Below are positions 32,892-41,845 of a stretch of 43,608 nt of DNA, one piece after another. Within the stretch, counting starts at the first letter, position 1. Each line of letters opens with the position of its first letter. The notes under the pieces were generated by a model. That model ran no database searches. It saw only the letters and a list, made by a program, of their open reading frames with translations, and had not been told where the DNA came from. Made by a program: the position numbers and the translations under genes. This stretch comes from Aliiglaciecola lipolytica E3 (lineage in GTDB: Bacteria; Pseudomonadota; Gammaproteobacteria; Enterobacterales; Alteromonadaceae). The stretch lies in the NCBI RefSeq assembly GCF_000314975.1, contig NZ_BAEN01000025.1, positions 1-43,608 on the forward strand. Reading direction: 5' to 3'.

Positions 32892-34394
32892 ATGAACAAG
32901 TTAGGTAACTTTATAAACGGTAAGCAAGTTCCAAGTCACAGTGAGCGCAGCAGTGCGGTATACAACCCTGCGACAGGTCAACAAAGCTTAGAAGTATCCC
33001 TTGCCAGTGCCGATGAAACACGTGACGCAATTAGCGCGGCCCATAAGGCTTTTTTAACTTGGAGCCAAGTTACTCCACTTCGACGTGCTCATGTAATGTT
33101 TCGTTTTAAAGTCATGTTGGAAGCGAATTTTGACAAATTAGCTGAAGCGATCTCATTGGAACATGGCAAGGTATTGTCTGATGCGAAAGGCGAATTAACC
33201 CGTGGTATCGAAGTTGTCGAATTTGCCTGTGGTATACCTCACCTCTTAAAAGGTGAACATTCACAAAATGTCGGCCGTGGCGTGGATAGTTTTTCCCTCA
33301 TGCAACCTTTGGGGGTATGTGCTGGTATTTCGCCCTTTAACTTCCCAGTCATGGTACCTATGTGGATGTTTCCCATCGCCATTGCCTGTGGCAATACCTT
33401 TGTTATGAAACCCTCAGAAAAAGATCCCAGCGTCATTATGATGGTGGCAGAGTTACTCACTCAAGCAGGCTTACCTGACGGGGTATTTAATATCGTAAAT
33501 GGTGATAAAGAAGCCGTAGATATTCTGTTAAGTGATGCCAGAGTACAAGCCGTCAGTTTTGTTGGCTCTACCCCTATAGCTGAATATATCTATGCTACAG
33601 GTAGCAAAAATGGCAAACGAGTACAGGCACTAGGTGGCGCTAAAAACCACATGGTAGTCATGCCTGACGCCGATACTGAACAAGTTGTATCAGCTCTGAT
33701 GGGCGCAGCTTATGGCTCTGCAGGCGAAAGATGTATGGCGATTTCGGTAGCCGTTTGTGTGGGTGATGAAAGTGCTGAGAAACTCATTAGCCACCTAAAA
33801 CAAGAAATAGCCGCCATGCGTGTTGGACCAGGAACCGGTTTTAAAGAAGAACCCCATATGGGCCCACTGGTCAGTAAAGAACATGCACAAAAAGTGCGTT
33901 CCTATATTGATGCAGGTGTCGCTCAAGGAGCAAGTTTACTTATTGATGGCCGAGACTTTACGGTTACCGGTAATGAACAAGGTTACTTTGTAGGTCCTAC
34001 TTTGTTTGATCAGGTTAAACCCGGCATGCGCATCTATGATGAAGAAATATTTGGACCCGTTCTGAGCATAGTCAGAGTCGGTAGTTTTGAAGAAGCCCTT
34101 AACTTAATCAATGCCCATGAATACGGTAATGGCACCACCATTTTTACCACTAGTGGTGAATATGCTCGCGCCTTTAGTGACGAGGTTCAAGTAGGCATGG
34201 TGGGTATCAACGTGCCTATTCCAGTGCCCATGGCCTTCCATAGCTTTGGTGGTTGGAAACGCTCAGTGTTTGGCCCGCTCAATATGCATGGCCAAGACGG
34301 TGTGCGTTTTTATACCCGCATGAAAACGGTCACTGCAAGATGGCCTAAGAATGATATTTCCAGTCATTCATTCTCCATGCCCACCATGAAATAA
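32892..34394 (+). CDS. iolA: CoA-acylating (methyl)malonate-semialdehyde dehydrogenase
   Basis: Converts malonate semialdehyde, NAD+ and CoA to acetyl-CoA and CO2, the last step of the iol pathway; also acts on methylmalonate semialdehyde in valine breakdown (mmsA). The 500-residue aldehyde dehydrogenase has ISPFNFP with Asn150, the family-specific GGAKNHMVVMPDAD near 248-261 and the nucleophile Cys281 in SAGERCMA. A separate promoter with a perfect IolR-type site shows it belongs to the inositol regulon despite lying 7 kb from iolE. It starts behind AGAGGCC. Confidence 0.95.
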   Translation: MNKLGNFINGKQVPSHSERSSAVYNPATGQQSLEVSLASADETRDAISAAHKAFLTWSQVTPLRRAHVMFRFKVMLEANFDKLAEAISLEHGKVLSDAKGELTRGIEVVEFACGIPHLLKGEHSQNVGRGVDSFSLMQPLGVCAGISPFNFPVMVPMWMFPIAIACGNTFVMKPSEKDPSVIMMVAELLTQAGLPDGVFNIVNGDKEAVDILLSDARVQAVSFVGSTPIAEYIYATGSKNGKRVQALGGAKNHMVVMPDADTEQVVSALMGAAYGSAGERCMAISVAVCVGDESAEKLISHLKQEIAAMRVGPGTGFKEEPHMGPLVSKEHAQKVRSYIDAGVAQGASLLIDGRDFTVTGNEQGYFVGPTLFDQVKPGMRIYDEEIFGPVLSIVRVGSFEEALNLINAHEYGNGTTIFTTSGEYARAFSDEVQVGMVGINVPIPVPMAFHSFGGWKRSVFGPLNMHGQDGVRFYTRMKTVTARWPKNDISSHSFSMPTMK

Positions 34395-34400
34395 AAATAT

Positions 34401-34433
34401 AGGGCTCACCGCCTCGTGAAAACGGTGAGCCCT
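34401..34433 (+). terminator. Hairpin after iolA
   Basis: A perfect 11-bp stem AGGGCTCACCG (34401-34411) / CGGTGAGCCCT (34423-34433), 11-base loop, six bases after the iolA stop. There is no long T-run, but strength and position fit a terminator. Just beyond, TTCCAAGCATTGGAA (34443-34457) is a second small palindrome. Confidence 0.65.
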
Positions 34434-34457
34434 AAATCCAATTTCCAAGCATTGGAA

Positions 34458-34920
34458 TAATGATAATTAAATTCCATATTTCACTCAAAATAATAGTGTA
34501 ATCCCACTATCAAGATATATTGGCTATTGGCCAATAATCAGAAAAAGCTAATGTCAGCTTTGGGCGTGAACCTGTTTTAGATTTAGGTCCACTTCTGGCC
34601 TAAGTGATGGACAATTTTAACAGACTTCTGACGGTTAAAGTTCAATTTGAGTCATATGGTGACGATCGAGCTTTGCTGCATAAATGTATATTTCACGATT
34701 GATTTAACGTTGAATTTTAGTGATTTAAAGTTGGTTCGTTCGCCGTAAATAAGTTTATAAAACTCTGAATTCCTGTTCTAAGTATAAAGTAGTGTCTAGT
34801 AACGAAGGCTAGACAACTTTAATCGCAATTACCCAATTATGTTCACCTGTAGAATGAACAATTCACCATTTCTTCTATAAAAATCAATAGGCGTTTTTGA
34901 CTTTACATTTCAGTTAATGC
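34458..34920. other. Intergenic region before the siderophore receptor
   Basis: No supported gene in either strand. AT-rich, with several stop codons in each frame. The only clear element is the Fur-like box that follows. Confidence 0.4.
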
Positions 34921-34941
34921 AAATGATAATAGTTATCGTTT
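34921..34941 (+). promoter_or_regulatory. Fur box upstream of the siderophore receptor
   Basis: TGATAATAGTTATCG is a near-perfect 7-1-7 Fur half-site pair (consensus TGATAATnATTATCA), with a further TTATTATC downstream. It lies about 70 bases before the receptor start. Iron-dependent repression of the following genes is expected. Confidence 0.8.
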
Positions 34942-35008
34942 GTTATTATCTATCAAGTATTTATAATGACGTTGTTTTTTCAAACACCTTCAAACTTTAG
35001 AGGACACT

Positions 35009-37144
35009 ATGACCTATAAGAAAATCTTTGCGCTATCTCCTATTATGCTGGCGTTTGCGGTTCACTCACAAACAGCAGAATCAACCAATGAAAAGATTGG
35101 CAAAGCCAAAGATGAAGATATTGAAACCATCCGTATCATCGAAAGCCGTATCCAGCGTGTTAGTTCTGGGGCAACTGGTTTAGGTCTAGACAGTTTTGAT
35201 ACACCCCAATCGCTGTCGATTGTCGAAGGGAGCACGATTGATAATTACAGCCTCAATGATATAAATAGTTTATTTAAACAAGTCACTGGCATAAACATTG
35301 ATCAAACCGAAACTGACCGTACTTATTTTAGTGCCCGCGGTTTTGATATTACCAGTATGCATATTGATGGCTCTGGCATCCCATTTGGCGATATTTTTGT
35401 TGGTGACTTAGATACTGCCATCTACGAGAAAGTAGAATTTATCCGCGGCTCTAACGGCCTTATTACTGGCTTAGGCAATCCCTCTGGTACCGTAAACTAT
35501 GTCAGAAAACGTCCAAGTAATGATGCCAAGGCTAGTATTGCTCTTACCTATGGTCGCTGGGCGAATGTGCGTGCTGTCGCGGATGTATCAACCCCATTAA
35601 CTGAGTCAGGTAGTTGGGCAGCCCGTGCCGTAATGGTTCATCAAGATAAAGAAAGTTGGTTAGATCTTTATGAAAATAGCCGAAGCGTATTGTACGGTGT
35701 GGTTGATGGACAGATAAGTGACAACCTTACTCTGACTTTTGGTTATACCTATCAAGACAACAACAGTGATGGTGTCACTTGGGGAGCCGTGCCGTTAATC
35801 TACTCAGATGGCTCCCAAGTGGATTTTCCAGTTAACACCACCACAGCGATGGACTGGACCTATTGGGATACTTTAAATGAAACAGCTTTCGCCGAGTTGA
35901 GTTGGTATATCACTGATAATCTTAATTTCACCAGTAAACTCAATTATATCAACTACGAAGATGAGTCTGAGCTATTTTATAGCTACTCAAATACCGGACT
36001 AGAACATGAAACTGGTTTAGGCATGCTGGGCTACCCAGGTAAATTTTCGGCCGAAGATGAAACCCTTATTTGGGACAATAATCTACAGGGTACTTTTCAA
36101 GCATGGGGTTTGGAACATACTTTCAACTTCGGTATTAGCCTTGCCGATTCAAAAACCAGTGATCTCGATTCGGGCGCTCTAAGTGGTTTTGATGTGATGC
36201 CAGCTTTTCCTGGTTGGAATAAGGCAGAGGTAGCAAGACCAACTTGGGCCGCACCCTATGAAGCCGGTTTTACCGATGTCAGCCTAAATCGTTTTTATGG
36301 TTCATTGCAATTGGCCGTGACAGAGAACTTTGATTTAGTAATAGGTGCGAGCTTCGTTGACTATGAAAACGAAGGCGAATCATGGGGAGCGTCAACCTCA
36401 ACCTCTGAAGATGGCAGTAGCCCCTATCTTGGCTTTACCTGGGAAGTGATGACAGACCTGAATGTCTACGGTAGCTATAGCGATATATACCAGCCACAGT
36501 ATTACTTAAACGAAGATCTTTTACCTCTTGGTTCGGCTGAAGGTCGTAGCTATGAGCTCGGTATAAAAAAACGTTTCGAGAATAACTTACTGGTAAGTTT
36601 CGCAGCCTTTAGAACAGAGCAGGAAAATCTGTATGAATTTCTCGGTTATGACGATGGTGACGGTGTGGATGACGAAGATTATTCAGATGACTTTAATTAC
36701 GCCCTCTATAAAGGTGTTACCGTTGATTCAAATGGCTTTGAGCTGGAAGTGTCCGGACAAATAAGTCAAGAGTGGTCAGTGCAGGGCGGTTTTACTGCCT
36801 TAACCATGGACGATGAAAACGGCGATGAAGCCCGCACTTTTGTGCCTCGTAAAACTTTAAAGTTACTGGCTGACTATTCACCTCAATGGCAAGAAAAACT
36901 CAGCGCCGGTATGTCTGTGCGTTGGCAAAGTGACATGTATTACGATACCGCTTACGGGCGAATCTCTCAGGATAGCTATACATTGATTGGCGGTTATGTG
37001 CAGTACAGCATCAACGAGCAGATTTCACTCAGTCTGAATTTAGATAATATTACCGACGAAAAGTACCTCAGTTCGGTACGAAGCGAGCAAGCATTTTACG
37101 GCTCACCAATTAATTACAGTTTAACTATGCGTTGGGACTATTAA
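35009..37144 (+). CDS. TonB-dependent ferric-siderophore receptor (FhuE/FpvA-like)
   Basis: A 711-residue outer-membrane receptor. Signal peptide to about HSQTAES; plug with DTPQSLSIV, FKQVTGINIDQTETDRTYFSARGF in separate parts, GDLDTAIYEKVEFIRGSNGL and GNPSGTVNYVRKRP, the last phrases typical of the FhuE/FpvA/FoxA group for hydroxamate-type siderophores. The C-terminus NYSLTMRWDY ends in an aromatic residue. A Fur box precedes it and a set of iron-uptake inner-membrane genes follows. Ligand not determinable. Phytate binds ferric iron tightly, so proximity to the phytate locus could be functional, but this is inference. Confidence 0.9.
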   Translation: MTYKKIFALSPIMLAFAVHSQTAESTNEKIGKAKDEDIETIRIIESRIQRVSSGATGLGLDSFDTPQSLSIVEGSTIDNYSLNDINSLFKQVTGINIDQTETDRTYFSARGFDITSMHIDGSGIPFGDIFVGDLDTAIYEKVEFIRGSNGLITGLGNPSGTVNYVRKRPSNDAKASIALTYGRWANVRAVADVSTPLTESGSWAARAVMVHQDKESWLDLYENSRSVLYGVVDGQISDNLTLTFGYTYQDNNSDGVTWGAVPLIYSDGSQVDFPVNTTTAMDWTYWDTLNETAFAELSWYITDNLNFTSKLNYINYEDESELFYSYSNTGLEHETGLGMLGYPGKFSAEDETLIWDNNLQGTFQAWGLEHTFNFGISLADSKTSDLDSGALSGFDVMPAFPGWNKAEVARPTWAAPYEAGFTDVSLNRFYGSLQLAVTENFDLVIGASFVDYENEGESWGASTSTSEDGSSPYLGFTWEVMTDLNVYGSYSDIYQPQYYLNEDLLPLGSAEGRSYELGIKKRFENNLLVSFAAFRTEQENLYEFLGYDDGDGVDDEDYSDDFNYALYKGVTVDSNGFELEVSGQISQEWSVQGGFTALTMDDENGDEARTFVPRKTLKLLADYSPQWQEKLSAGMSVRWQSDMYYDTAYGRISQDSYTLIGGYVQYSINEQISLSLNLDNITDEKYLSSVRSEQAFYGSPINYSLTMRWDY

Positions 37145-37162
37145 TCCCAAGTCAGCCCCATT

Positions 37163-37194
37163 CAGGACATATCTGAGTAACAGATGATGTCCTG
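37163..37194 (+). terminator. Hairpin after the siderophore receptor gene
   Basis: CAGGACATATCTG (37163-37175) pairs with CAGAT and ATGTCCTG (37181-37194) with one bulged G and a 5-base loop, 19 bases after the receptor stop. It may attenuate or end the receptor transcript before the downstream set. Confidence 0.6.
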
Positions 37195-37293
37195 CTTAAT
37201 AGTAGATTTTTGGGTGAGATGGCAAAAAATTCTTAATTTGAATGTAAACACACAAACATAAATGTTTTTGACAAGCGATTACGGGAGCAGACT

Positions 37294-37578
37294 ATGGGCA
37301 AATCCCTACTGTTTTTTTTTAAAAGCCAACGTTTTTGGCTAAGTGGTCCGGCGACGCTACTGGTGTCACTGTTGTTTATGTTAGCCATGGCGGTGTGGTT
37401 TCCACCGGGTGTTGGCAATGTAAATAATATTATACTGCCTTTAGTTCTGCTCCCATTAATTTGGGCTATTTTATTTTTTTACACTTACCTAACAACAAAT
37501 ATGCGTAAAGCCCAGTGGCTACTGGTGGCGTTATTTGTTGTAAATAGCGCCATTCTCACATTTAAATTTTTAGGTTAA
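37294..37578 (+). CDS. Small membrane protein, DUF3649-type iron-uptake protein
   Basis: A 94-residue inner-membrane protein with about three hydrophobic segments (GPATLLVSLLFMLAMAVWF, NIILPLVLLPLIWAILFFYTY, WLLVALFVVNSAILTF). Proteins of this shape (DUF3649) stand before PepSY and DUF3325 genes in many siderophore loci, as here. It starts after GGAGCAGACT and ends five bases before the PepSY gene. Molecular function is unknown. Confidence 0.75.
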   Translation: MGKSLLFFFKSQRFWLSGPATLLVSLLFMLAMAVWFPPGVGNVNNIILPLVLLPLIWAILFFYTYLTTNMRKAQWLLVALFVVNSAILTFKFLG

Positions 37579-37583
37579 TCTTT

Positions 37584-39200
37584 ATGGATCAAAACACCTC
37601 TGCCTTTCGTTCGAAAGCTAAAGCATTACTTAGTCTACATTCTTGGTCTGGCATTGTTTTGGGCATGTTACTTTACGCTGTGATATTCACCGGCACAGTG
37701 GCAGTGGTGGCAGACGAAATTGGAGAATGGTCAAACAGCAATTATCCTCAACGTTTAATGCTTACTAGTGACGTGAATGAAACGGTAAAACGTCTTTCAG
37801 CGCAAACACCAAAAGAATACCTAGATGAAATTTCTGCTTATGAAAATGACCGTCAACAATTAGTGTATTTTTTTCATACCCACAAACAGAATCCTTCAGG
37901 CGACATGGACGAATACGGAGTGCAATATGCGTTGAATTCACAAGGCGAGATTGTTACTGAAAAAACGGGGTTTGGCAGTGACATATATGCACAAGATGAT
38001 ACCTATGCCCTAAGCCGTTTTCTGGTATCTATTCATACTGAGCTGCACATTCCTTCCCCGTGGGGGCTTATCCTTACAGGTATTTTAGGATTAGCTATGC
38101 TGATTGCTTCAGTATCAGGGTTTATGATGCATCGTCATCTTTTTATCGATATGTTTTCAATTCGTAAGCAGCGAGATGGACAATCCCTCAAACGTGATTC
38201 CCATACAGTTGCCGGCACTTGGAGTATTCCCTTTGCTATTTTGTTGGCATTTACTGGCAGCTTCTTTAGTTTTTCTACTGCATTCGGTATACCGGCAATG
38301 GGGATTGTTGCCTTTGGTGGCGACCAAGAAGCGTTAATGTACGCGATGGTAGGTGAGCAACAAAATAAAAGCGAGGCCCGAATGGCGTCAGCTAATTTGA
38401 ATCTTATGCTCCAAGATGCGGTTCAACGACAATCGGCCGCTCCCACTTTTTTATCCATTTCACATATAGGCACCGAGTCTGCCAGTGTACTGGCCTTTTT
38501 TATGCCAAATGAAGGCAAAGTTGGATACGAACAATTAGTTTACGATGGCACTAACGGTGACTTTGTGGAATATAAACCAATAGTGGGCAGTGTACCGTCA
38601 TTAGGAAGTAGTATTTTGTCGCTGATTTATCCCATTCACTTTGGCACCTTTGCAGGTTTATGGTCAAAAATAATATGGATAAGTTTAGGGGTAGCAGCTT
38701 GTTATGTCACCATTTCCGGACTGCAACTTTATGCTCACAGAAATCAAAAAAACGAAAGCAGTTGGCAATGGTATAGTCGATTGTGTGTATGGGGATTTTT
38801 TGGTCTTCCGCTTTGTTCTTTAGCAAGTACTGTGGGCTTTTTTGTTAGCGGCTCTTTAGGCACAAACCAAAGTGTTTGGACCCAATTATCCTTTGTTATT
38901 TCAGCCGCCTTAATCAGTGTATTAAGTTTATCCATTAAAAATATTCACCTACTGAAAAAGGTATTATTAGCAGGTAACGGGCTGTTTTGCCTGATATTAC
39001 CCATGCTTCGATATACCACTTCTGGTACCGGCTGGTTACAGGCATTACAACATAATATGATGGCCATGATGTTTATTGAAATGACGTTATTGTTTTGCTC
39101 TGTTTGGTGCTTTTTCGCCCTGTATAAATCAATGCAATTTGATCAGCAAAATATCAATCAGACAAACACATCGTTTTCGACCCAGGAGACAGCCAAATGA
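37584..39200 (+). CDS. PepSY-associated transmembrane protein (PiuB-like, iron uptake)
   Basis: A 538-residue inner-membrane protein. The first segment follows LLSLHSWSGIVLGMLLYAVIFTGTVAVV near 13-40, typical of PepSY_TM proteins with a conserved HxW-S. A large periplasmic loop follows, then FLVSIHTELHIPSPWGLILTGILGLAMLIASVSGF in pieces near 145-180, later helices near 205-230, and four to five more in the C-terminal half. Such proteins with conserved membrane His pairs are thought to reduce ferric siderophores or otherwise assist iron release. It belongs to the three-gene set with the small membrane proteins before and after. Confidence 0.87.
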   Translation: MDQNTSAFRSKAKALLSLHSWSGIVLGMLLYAVIFTGTVAVVADEIGEWSNSNYPQRLMLTSDVNETVKRLSAQTPKEYLDEISAYENDRQQLVYFFHTHKQNPSGDMDEYGVQYALNSQGEIVTEKTGFGSDIYAQDDTYALSRFLVSIHTELHIPSPWGLILTGILGLAMLIASVSGFMMHRHLFIDMFSIRKQRDGQSLKRDSHTVAGTWSIPFAILLAFTGSFFSFSTAFGIPAMGIVAFGGDQEALMYAMVGEQQNKSEARMASANLNLMLQDAVQRQSAAPTFLSISHIGTESASVLAFFMPNEGKVGYEQLVYDGTNGDFVEYKPIVGSVPSLGSSILSLIYPIHFGTFAGLWSKIIWISLGVAACYVTISGLQLYAHRNQKNESSWQWYSRLCVWGFFGLPLCSLASTVGFFVSGSLGTNQSVWTQLSFVISAALISVLSLSIKNIHLLKKVLLAGNGLFCLILPMLRYTTSGTGWLQALQHNMMAMMFIEMTLLFCSVWCFFALYKSMQFDQQNINQTNTSFSTQETAK

Positions 39201-39484
39201 ACCACCTTATTATGACGCTACCTTTTATTATGTATAGTTTAGCCATAGTTTTTCTATTGGCTCATACCGATCCTCGACGTAGGCAGCTTTCTAATAAAAC
39301 CGACAACACAACTAACAGAAAATTTGTGTTATCCGTTGCTGGCAGAAAACTGCTTGCATGGAGTTTAATACTGCCATTTATTCCACTTGCGGCTATGGCA
39401 AATTATGCAGGTATTTTAATGTACGCTGGAGCCGTGACGGTAATCGGATGGGCAGTATCTGAATTACCGACATCTGTGGTTTAA
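39197..39484 (+). CDS. Small membrane protein, DUF3325-type
   Basis: A 95-residue inner-membrane protein with three hydrophobic segments (LIMTLPFIMYSLAIVFLLA, KLLAWSLILPFIPLAAMA, GILMYAGAVTVIGWAV) and HTDPRRRQL after the first. This matches the DUF3325 proteins encoded after PepSY genes in iron loci. Its ATG overlaps the preceding stop by four bases (ATGA), so translation is coupled. Function unknown. Confidence 0.75.
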   Translation: MNHLIMTLPFIMYSLAIVFLLAHTDPRRRQLSNKTDNTTNRKFVLSVAGRKLLAWSLILPFIPLAAMANYAGILMYAGAVTVIGWAVSELPTSVV

Positions 39485-39640
39485 ATACAAAGTTACAGGG
39501 CACCTAATCGTAATAACTTATTGTATAAAAGGAGCACAATACACCCGAATATAAGACCCACCACCCCTTATCAAATGACACGTTGAGCGACTTTGACGTG
39601 CGGGGATATTTACTCTCTTATTGAAAGGCAAGGACTGAGC

Positions 39641-39962
39641 ATGAGTTACAACAAGCCTTCTCTTCTAAAAGAGATTTGTTATTTTTCTTGGTGGGCAAGT
39701 GTTATTACTGGCACCACTGTTAACCGAGTAAAGCTAAACCTAGCTCAGTTAACCGATACTACTGTAACTTGCTGTTAGGTTTATCTGGGATTGTCACTTT
39801 AATTAGCTGGCGACTAATGTTGGATTTGAATTACGTTCACGAAATGATTTACGGTCTTTTAAAGAGAATAGGCTTTGAATTTACTCTCGATCTAACCCTC
39901 GTTTTTGTTCAATTAAAGAGAGCTAGGGGGTTAGAGCTGATGAAATATTTACTTTGGACCTG
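39641..39962 (+). pseudogene. Possible decayed small membrane-protein gene
   Basis: A 45-codon frame opens at 39641 behind AAGGACTGAGC (MSYNKPSLLKEICYFSWWAS...) and stops at 39778. From about 39769 another frame continues with LLGLSGIVTLISWRLMLDLNYV and stops at 39963. Joined, they would resemble a short membrane protein broken by a frameshift. I do not recognise it, and both parts may be non-coding. Confidence 0.25.
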
Positions 39963-40244
39963 AAACACTCAATTAAATCAAAATCAGGGAACTATAGATC
40001 GCTCATTGTTACCGTTTTATCTGATATGTTTTTTAGTCCGCTTTGGGCGTGGAGCGGAAGTCGTTGTAGATAAATTTGGAAAGTTCTTTATTACATCCAC
40101 TTGATTGCAAAAATTAAATATTGTTAGTTATTTAAAATAGCGGCATACGGTGAAGTCTATAAATAATTTGGACACGGTGTGGACACGGGCTTCAAATTTA
40201 GCCGGATTTGGTCATTTAGGGCAAAGGACCTTAACTCTATGAAA
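39963..40244. other. Non-coding stretch before the tRNA-like fragment
   Basis: No supported gene. It holds a short direct repeat GGACACGG-TGT-GGACACGG near 40171-40189. Confidence 0.35.
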
Positions 40245-40290
40245 TGGCCCACCCGGCGAGATTCGAACTCACGACCTCGCCCTCCGGAGA
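40245..40290 (-). other. tRNA-like 3' fragment (possible attachment-site remnant)
   Basis: On the minus strand, CTCCGGAGGGCGAGG is followed by a T-arm GTGAG-TTCGAAT-CTCGC (one G-U pair), a 7-base acceptor-type CGGGTGG and GCCA. The CTCCGGA loop would suit tRNA-Arg(CCG). Upstream sequence (40291-40340) does not supply a pairing acceptor strand or normal D-arm, so no complete tRNA is present. Integrating elements often leave such 3' tRNA halves at their junctions; the accessory region to the right starts here. Identity of the tRNA is uncertain. Confidence 0.4.
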
Positions 40291-40538
40291 GCGCCCCGTC
40301 GAAAAGGGCTTAATCGGTCTACCCCGGCGAAAAGCGTCTACACCGCGTGTATAAAGGGATTGAGAGTTTCACGGTCATAAGCCGATTTACAACGATTAAC
40401 ACCTTTGGTCACGGTCACGTCACAAAAATGGCAAAAAACATTGGTTAAAATTAACCAATATAGACCCCTGCGAAAACAGATATTGTACTTAAATTGGAAA
40501 TAGTGTGAACTCAAACTTACATTTTTTGTATACAGAGT
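40291..40538. other. Non-coding junction with short direct repeat
   Basis: Contains two similar blocks, CCCCGTCGAAAAGGG (40294-40308) and CCCCGGCGAAAAGCG (40322-40336). No gene seen. Confidence 0.35.
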
Positions 40539-40758
40539 TTAATCAAAACTCACGTTCACTTCCGACTCTCGGCTAAGTGCCACTTGCATTCGTTTAATCA
40601 GGTTTAATTGATCGTCTGCTGGCATCTCAAAAGCCGCCGGTCAGATAGTCGTTATTTAGTACATTAGTTGCCGAGTTTAAATAGTAAACATCTAATTTCA
40701 ACACCAGCGACATTAACTCCGCTTTTGCTTGCACCACCTGACGAATAGCACGCGAACG
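40539..40758 (-). pseudogene. Fragment of a broken, unrecognised gene
   Basis: On the minus strand, one frame reads AIRQVVQAKAELMSLVLKL and YYLNSATNVLNNDYLTGG, then stops. A shifted frame continues FEMPADDQLNLIKRMQVAL and SRESEVNVSFD to a stop at 40541. The protein-like composition and continuity suggest a gene broken by one frameshift and lacking its 5' end. I do not recognise the family. Confidence 0.4.
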
Positions 40759-40879
40759 ACTTCAATATTCAACGTGAATTCGACATTGGTTCATAGGCAT
40801 CTAGCAAAACTAAGATAGCAAAAAATAAACTCTTTCATGGTAGGGTAGCTCGTATTTAACATTCGAAACTAATATCCCC

Positions 40880-40996
40880 ATGATCCAACAAGTTCATCAA
40901 CAAATTCGTGCACATCGGCAAAAACTACTAGAATATCCTAGCAAAAAAACATCTAGCCAATCTTTTAAGCCAGCTTTGACAATGGGTAGAAAATAG
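40880..40996 (+). CDS. Possible 38-residue small ORF or gene start remnant
   Basis: An open frame of 39 codons begins MIQQVHQQIRAHRQKLLEYP and ends ALTMGRK. It is basic and partly helical. No clear ribosome binding site is seen. It may be the 5' remnant of a larger gene in this decayed region. Confidence 0.25.
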   Translation: MIQQVHQQIRAHRQKLLEYPSKKTSSQSFKPALTMGRK

Positions 40997-41112
40997 CTTT
41001 AATTACTGTTATCTTCAAAATCTAAGGTGATTCTGCTTATGTTTTTGATAAGCTTTTTCGACCTTCCATTTAAACCTAACCAAAGTCATTACTATAATTA
41101 CAAGGAACGTAA

Positions 41113-41829
41113 ATGAGATTTTTTTTGGTTCTTCTATGCTTGGGGTTGTCCGGATGTAATACGGAACGAACTGATACTAATACCAATACTTTACCCGAAA
41201 AACTGCGCACCATAGACGATACAAAGCTACTTTGTAGCCAATCCATCGAATCATTTTTCTTTAATCTAACTCAAACAATACCAAAAAATGTCGATGTAGA
41301 CTTCCTCGATTTTTATGATTTGTCATTAGAAAAATTCAACAATTTATCAGAAGATTCTCAAAATAAATTATTGGATAGCTATGCGCAGATACAAGAAAAG
41401 ACTCCTATAAATAAGCAGGGTGACGATACTATATCGTTTTGGGATAAGTCTTGGGGATGGACGAAATCGATAACGAAACAAACATACGATGATATAGCAG
41501 AGATTTTGCAAGACTCAGATAGTAATCTTGTTTATTCTGACTTTGAAATTTTGAAGCCTTATTGGAATCTATCGGAAGATGACCTCAAAAAATTAGCTGA
41601 GCGATCTCATCGTCAACTTGAGAGTGTTTCCGAGAATATTGGTTCGCCGCTAAAACAGTACGAGTTTGTTATGACAAAAACTGCGGGAGCAAGTCTCGTC
41701 CAGCATTCCTATATGGTTAAGTTCGATTCAACAGCAATTAGGTACGTCTGTGTGTTCTATAAACCAGAGGATACTTGGTATGTACATTCGGTTAATTGGG
41801 ACAACTTAGTGTCCTTATTATTCAATTAG
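41113..41829 (+). CDS. Lipoprotein of unknown function
   Basis: A 238-residue predicted lipoprotein with a very short signal peptide MRFFLVLLCLGLSGC, lipidated Cys15, followed by a Thr/Asn-rich linker. The mature part is acidic and mostly helical with aromatic-rich phrases (ISFWDKSWGWTKSITKQTYD, EILKPYWNLSEDDLKKLAER). A good AAGGAACGT site precedes the start. It lies 16 bases before a gene for a glycine-rich secreted protein and is probably co-transcribed. Family not recognised. AT-rich composition and setting among broken genes suggest horizontal acquisition. Confidence 0.75.
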   Translation: MRFFLVLLCLGLSGCNTERTDTNTNTLPEKLRTIDDTKLLCSQSIESFFFNLTQTIPKNVDVDFLDFYDLSLEKFNNLSEDSQNKLLDSYAQIQEKTPINKQGDDTISFWDKSWGWTKSITKQTYDDIAEILQDSDSNLVYSDFEILKPYWNLSEDDLKKLAERSHRQLESVSENIGSPLKQYEFVMTKTAGASLVQHSYMVKFDSTAIRYVCVFYKPEDTWYVHSVNWDNLVSLLFN

Positions 41830-41845
41830 AACGGGCTTAAACTAG

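Noticed and set aside
40245-40336. Complete tRNA gene on the minus strand
   Set aside because: The T-arm and acceptor 3' strand are good, but no 5' acceptor strand pairs with CGGGTGG, the anticodon stem does not close and no normal D-arm is present.
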